The translations under genes were made by a program, and so were the position numbers. Below, piece by piece: positions 60,342-64,000 of a DNA stretch of 64,000 nucleotides. The DNA is from Pedobacter zeae (GTDB lineage Bacteria; Bacteroidota; Bacteroidia; Sphingobacteriales; Sphingobacteriaceae), in NCBI RefSeq assembly GCF_014196715.1, contig NZ_JACIEF010000003.1:151777-215776 (forward strand). Reading direction: 5' to 3'. The notes under the pieces were generated by a model. The model did no database searches. It was not told where the DNA came from and was given only the letters and a program-made list of their open reading frames with translations. Within the stretch, counting starts at the first letter, position 1; every line of letters begins with the position of its first letter.

Positions 60342-63300
60342 TTAGAAACTATATCTTAATCCCAGCTGCATCTGGTAACGTGATGCAAAGAAATCTCTTG
60401 AATAAGATGTTACATCACTTTGTTTAAAGGTATACACCGGATAGCTAGTTGGCGTACCTGCTGTTGCCACTTTGATACCCATACTTGCCATAGAGTTATA
60501 AGTATTAGGAGAAAAATATTGAATTCCCCAATCTTTATTCACCAAATTGGTTAGGTTGATGATATCGTAAGTAAAAGTTAAAACGTGTGGATGTTTTCCT
60601 TTTGCTACCTGGATATCCTGAGCGAAACGGAAATCAGCCTGAACATTCCAAGGGGTGCGGGCGCCGTTACGCTCGGTAAAGTTGCCACGGCGGCTGCTCA
60701 GGTATTTATCGCCATTGATATAACTATCAAACGCTGCTGCCTGCGCAATTCCGTCAGGAGTATTGGCGAAGAATTTCGGTGTTTCGCCTGCTGCAGGCAC
60801 ATACATTAAACTTACCGTTTGTCCGGTTCCGTTGATCCTGGTATTTACTAAACCTAATGAATATGGGGAACCCGACTGACCACTGAAGAACAACGAGAAG
60901 TTAGATACATATTTACCGTTTTTAGCCCAATCTAACCTGTAATTGATGGTTGAGATGATCCTGTTGCGGATATCGAAGTTAGAATAAGCCAAACCTGCAT
61001 TGTTCGGGCTGAGCGACTGGTTTAACTGCCAGTTAGATTCCATTGAGTTACGGATACCGTTGGCAATATCCTTCGATCTGCCATAGGTATAAGCAACCAT
61101 CATATCCAAACCGAAAGGAAGTGACTTACTAACCTGAGCAGTTACACTGTATTTATATCCTTTATCAGTGTTCGATAACAAATATGCGTTAGTGTATAAT
61201 GGATTGATTTTAGCACCAGAATAAATAGGCTGTTGTTTCTGCGTATCGTAAACCATGTAGGTAGGATTATCTACATAGTTAATTTGCTGGAACTGCACAT
61301 CTTTAATTACCTGGCTAAAAATTCCCTCAACTGTAAATTTCCACTGGTCGTCGGTTTTATAATCGAATGCCAGGTTACTTCTCCATGCTTTTGGCATTTT
61401 AAAGTTATTATCAACCAAATCTACCTGCGTAGCACCGTTTGCATCTTTAACATTAACACCTTGTTTGGTTACATAACCTGCTTCGCCATTACCGGTTAAA
61501 GCATCTTTAATCGGATCTGAACCGGCAGCAGGTGTTACAATCTTGGTAGGATCAGCATTTGCATAAACGTACGATTTATCGAAAGCACCGTAGTTTACAC
61601 CATTGTTATAATAAGCGTAACCGATCCAGGCGAAAGGCACACGGCTGGTAAACAAACCAGTACCACCACGCATAACCAAACTTTGGTTACCCAGCACATC
61701 GAAGTTAAAACCGATACGCGGAGAAACCTGGATTTTGTTCAGGAATTTTCCGGTAATTGACGATGGCTTTGTATAAGTATAAGTTGTACCATAATTCGGA
61801 TCAACCGGAGAGTTGGTTGTTTTTGGACTTAATGACGGCATATCAGGTAAGTTCGCCATATCAAAACGTAAACCCGGTGTTAATTTAAAACGGTCGCCAA
61901 TGCGGATTTCATCCTGACCATAAACACTGTACATGTTCACGTTAAATTTAGCCGTAGGGTTAGCAATAATATTATCGCGCGTATTATCGTCATAGTTATA
62001 ACTTGTACGCACCCTGTTCGGCCTGTTGGCCAGAAAATCTGTAATACTGCTATAAGCCACACGACCGTTCCAAGAGTTTACAAAACCATAGTTGATGTTA
62101 TAAAACTCGTTGTGTGTACCAACAGTAAAGGTATGGATACCCTTGCTATAGGTATAGTTATCGGTAAATTCGAAAGTATTCTGTTTCATGTTGAAGATAC
62201 TTGCCTCACGGTCGGTACCTAAAAACAATGTTCCCCCGTTTGAAGCAATTTCTATCTGTGGCAAAGCCGGATTAGAAAGCGGATCACGGTAATCGTGAAT
62301 AGTGGAATAACCTACAATCAGGTTGTTGGTGGCCGAATTCCCAAAGCGGGTTTTCAAATCAGCAACCGTTGAGGTTTGGTTATTGTTTTGTCTGAAATCG
62401 ATACTGCCAAACCTAAAGTTAAGCTGATCCCTTTCTAAGTTTGTTGCTTTAGAAATGATGGTATTGTTTCTGATGGTTAATTGGGTATTCTCACTGATAT
62501 TCCAATCTAAACGATTAAAGAATTTGTTAGATTGTGAATAGATATTATAATTACCGAACGAACCTGCATCTACACCATAGGTGTTTTTCATGTAATCAGA
62601 AATCTGTTGCGCATCGGTTGCAGTAAGCAACTTCATATCAGATGAACCCGCAGCCAAAATTACCGGATCCTGACGGCGGGTAATCTCCTCGTTCGTAAAG
62701 AAGAATAATTTATCTTTAATAATAGGGAAACCCACACGGAAACCGGTCTGGTAATCGTGAAAAGCTGAAGGCTCTTTACTGTTATCGCCTATTTTGTTTC
62801 TGCCGATCAACGAAGCGTTACGGCCATAACCATAAACCGATCCTACGACCTCATTGGTACCCCCACGTGTTACCGCATTGATGCTACCCCCTAAAAAGTT
62901 ACCCACTTTAACATCGTAAGGAGAAAGTAGAACGGTAACATCCTGGATGGCATCAAGCGAAACCGGGTTGGTACGTGTACTGCTTCCAGGCATGCCTGAG
63001 CTTCCGCTCTGACCGCCCAATGAAGGACTGAAACCAATGGCATCATTATTAATAGCACCATCAATGGTTACGTTATTATACCTAAAGTTGGTACCGCCAA
63101 AAGTATTGTCTTTACTGCCCTGGGGAGTTACACGGGTAACGTCCTGTAAGCTACGGTTCATGGTAGGAAGGGTTTTAATCTGCCCCTCGCCAATGCTGGT
63201 ACCTGCACCAGATTTTGTTCCGCCTTTTTGACCTTTAACACTTACTTCGGCCAATTGATTACCCTGCTCCTGAAGGTCAAGATCAAGTTTCACATCAGAA

Positions 63301-63593
63301 CCTAAGGTTAAATAAATATTTTCTTTTACCACTGGGCTGTAACCAACAAAGGTTACGGTGATTTTGTACGGTCCGCCTGGGTTTAAATTACCGATCCGGT
63401 AAATTCCTGCCTCGTTTGATGAACCTTTAGATACCGTACCTGTTGGAACATGAACCAAAACAATGGTTGCCCCAGGGATGATACCTTTGTTATCCTTAAT
63501 CTTTCCATTAATACTAGATGTTGTAACCTGTGCCTGAGCGAATGCGACAAGGAGCACCAGGATACTTACTAGGGATAGTAAACGTGATTTCAT
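60342..63593 (-). CDS. Oar-like TonB-dependent receptor with carboxypeptidase-like domain
   Basis: Outer-membrane receptor of about 1083 residues. The ATG at 63593 begins the signal peptide (MKSRLLSLVSILVLLVAFAQ). A carboxypeptidase-like domain follows at ~25-105 (INGKIKDNKGIIPGATIVLV), a plug (LPTMNRSLQDVTRVTPQGSK, VTIDGAINND, GGSINAVTRGGTNEV) and a large barrel ending in RYQMQLGLRYSF. The Gly/Ser-rich insertion in the plug (LGGQSGSSGMPGSSTRTNP) is typical of the Oar group. There is no SusD partner. Repeated TTAAC sites upstream suggest regulation, possibly by phosphate. Confidence 0.92.
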   Translation of the reverse strand: MKSRLLSLVSILVLLVAFAQAQVTTSSINGKIKDNKGIIPGATIVLVHVPTGTVSKGSSNEAGIYRIGNLNPGGPYKITVTFVGYSPVVKENIYLTLGSDVKLDLDLQEQGNQLAEVSVKGQKGGTKSGAGTSIGEGQIKTLPTMNRSLQDVTRVTPQGSKDNTFGGTNFRYNNVTIDGAINNDAIGFSPSLGGQSGSSGMPGSSTRTNPVSLDAIQDVTVLLSPYDVKVGNFLGGSINAVTRGGTNEVVGSVYGYGRNASLIGRNKIGDNSKEPSAFHDYQTGFRVGFPIIKDKLFFFTNEEITRRQDPVILAAGSSDMKLLTATDAQQISDYMKNTYGVDAGSFGNYNIYSQSNKFFNRLDWNISENTQLTIRNNTIISKATNLERDQLNFRFGSIDFRQNNNQTSTVADLKTRFGNSATNNLIVGYSTIHDYRDPLSNPALPQIEIASNGGTLFLGTDREASIFNMKQNTFEFTDNYTYSKGIHTFTVGTHNEFYNINYGFVNSWNGRVAYSSITDFLANRPNRVRTSYNYDDNTRDNIIANPTAKFNVNMYSVYGQDEIRIGDRFKLTPGLRFDMANLPDMPSLSPKTTNSPVDPNYGTTYTYTKPSSITGKFLNKIQVSPRIGFNFDVLGNQSLVMRGGTGLFTSRVPFAWIGYAYYNNGVNYGAFDKSYVYANADPTKIVTPAAGSDPIKDALTGNGEAGYVTKQGVNVKDANGATQVDLVDNNFKMPKAWRSNLAFDYKTDDQWKFTVEGIFSQVIKDVQFQQINYVDNPTYMVYDTQKQQPIYSGAKINPLYTNAYLLSNTDKGYKYSVTAQVSKSLPFGLDMMVAYTYGRSKDIANGIRNSMESNWQLNQSLSPNNAGLAYSNFDIRNRIISTINYRLDWAKNGKYVSNFSLFFSGQSGSPYSLGLVNTRINGTGQTVSLMYVPAAGETPKFFANTPDGIAQAAAFDSYINGDKYLSSRRGNFTERNGARTPWNVQADFRFAQDIQVAKGKHPHVLTFTYDIINLTNLVNKDWGIQYFSPNTYNSMASMGIKVATAGTPTSYPVYTFKQSDVTSYSRDFFASRYQMQLGLRYSF

Positions 63594-64000
63594 TTTCTGT
63601 TGTTTTATTTTGGTACAAAACAACAGCCTTAATGTTAATTAAATATTAACACCAGATTAACTTTAACCATAAATTAACATTATGAAAATACGAACTAAAT
63701 AATTGCAAAACAATTCCTTAACAGCCTTTTGAGAAGACGGAATAAAAGACGAGCGATATGCCCAAATATCAAATTCAAAGATGAAGATTTCATGAAGATC
63801 GGGTTAGTCTTTAGTTTACGTCATTAATCGGAAGGGCTGGGGTTGTTAACCGGTTTAACAGTTAAGCAATTCTCCAAAACCCGCATCCGCTTAAAAATGA
63901 ACCAATGACCAATAACCAATTAACCGATGACCAATTAACTAATGATCAATGAACAAATGACCAATGACTAATGAACCAATGACCAATGAACTAATGACCA
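63594..64000. repeat. Upstream region and degenerate AATGACCAATGAAC repeats at window end
   Basis: Besides the TTAAC repeats, bases ~63898-64000 consist of irregular tandem copies of AATGACCAATgAaC-like units that continue to the window edge. No gene is seen. Confidence 0.7.
63635..63678. promoter_or_regulatory. TTAAC direct repeats at 11-bp spacing upstream of the receptor
   Basis: TTAAT/TTAAC words start at 63635, 63646, 63657, 63663 and 63674, so most neighbours are 11 bp apart, 42-85 bp upstream of the receptor ATG. PhoB/PhoP-type regulators of the OmpR family bind tandem repeats at 11-bp spacing (TTAACA in Bacillus). A phosphate-starvation box is therefore a reasonable guess but not shown. 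Confidence 0.4.

Noticed and set aside
63898..64000. Possible CRISPR or regulatory array of AATGACCAATGAAC units
   Set aside because: The units are irregular, adjoin one another without spacers, and resemble simple-sequence repeats.

Overview
The window looks like part of a chromosome from a member of the Bacteroidota, most likely Sphingobacteriaceae (Pedobacter-like). This rests on the many SusC/SusD pairs, the FecI/FecR/STN-SusC regulatory cassette, lipoproteins with the Cys-Lys-Lys start typical of the group, promoter candidates of the TAnnTTTG type, a maltose-phosphorylase starch pathway, and Oar-like TonB-dependent receptors. Almost all genes from the start to about 22 kb and from 25 to 46 kb lie on the minus strand, so the text follows transcription from high to low coordinates.

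Region 1 (1-4308) holds an ECF sigma factor, a FecR-type anti-sigma factor and the 5' part of a SusC receptor with an N-terminal STN signalling domain, which runs off the left edge. Region 2 (4377-22179) is a complete starch/maltodextrin utilisation locus: a LacI-type regulator, a pair of perfect operator palindromes, susC, susD, susE, a neopullulanase-like GH13, beta-phosphoglucomutase, GH65 maltose phosphorylase, a second GH13, an MFS sugar transporter and a lipoprotein GH13. Outer-membrane capture, extracellular and periplasmic cleavage, inner-membrane uptake and phosphorolysis to glucose 6-phosphate are all encoded. A hairpin with a T-run sits between susE and the enzyme genes.

Region 3 (22.4-25.4 kb) has a single-domain response regulator, a small hypothetical gene and DNA polymerase IV, surrounded by degenerate dispersed repeats. 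Region 4 (25.4-46.2 kb) has a glutaminase-family/(alpha/alpha)6-type secreted protein. Upstream of it is an eleven-gene, tightly packed putative operon with two SusC/SusD pairs and seven accessory surface proteins (two fasciclin, DUF5007-like, TIG/delta-60, degenerate alkaline-phosphatase fold, DUF1735-like/PA14, PKD/discoidin). It has no recognisable carbohydrate-active enzyme or peptidase. This is the best candidate for an undescribed nutrient-acquisition or surface-adhesion system. The operon and the glutaminase-like gene share an AAACGTTT-centred palindrome at their likely promoters.

Region 5 (46.9-58.4 kb) is ordinary chromosome: a PRISE-type reductase divergent from an AraC regulator, a CocE/NonD-type hydrolase, a LytS/LytTR-type two-component system, a small lipoprotein, an aspartyl protease, a VOC protein and a NEW3/ABC export operon. 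Region 6 (58.6-59.6 kb) is a tRNA-Asn gene followed by two exact-length 397-bp tandem units. Each unit carries a GIY-YIG nuclease reading frame, interrupted by the same in-frame stop, and a broken copy of the tRNA. Region 7 (59.8-64 kb) has a 53-residue lipoprotein and an Oar-like TonB-dependent receptor, with five TTAAC-like repeats, mostly 11 bp apart, upstream of it.
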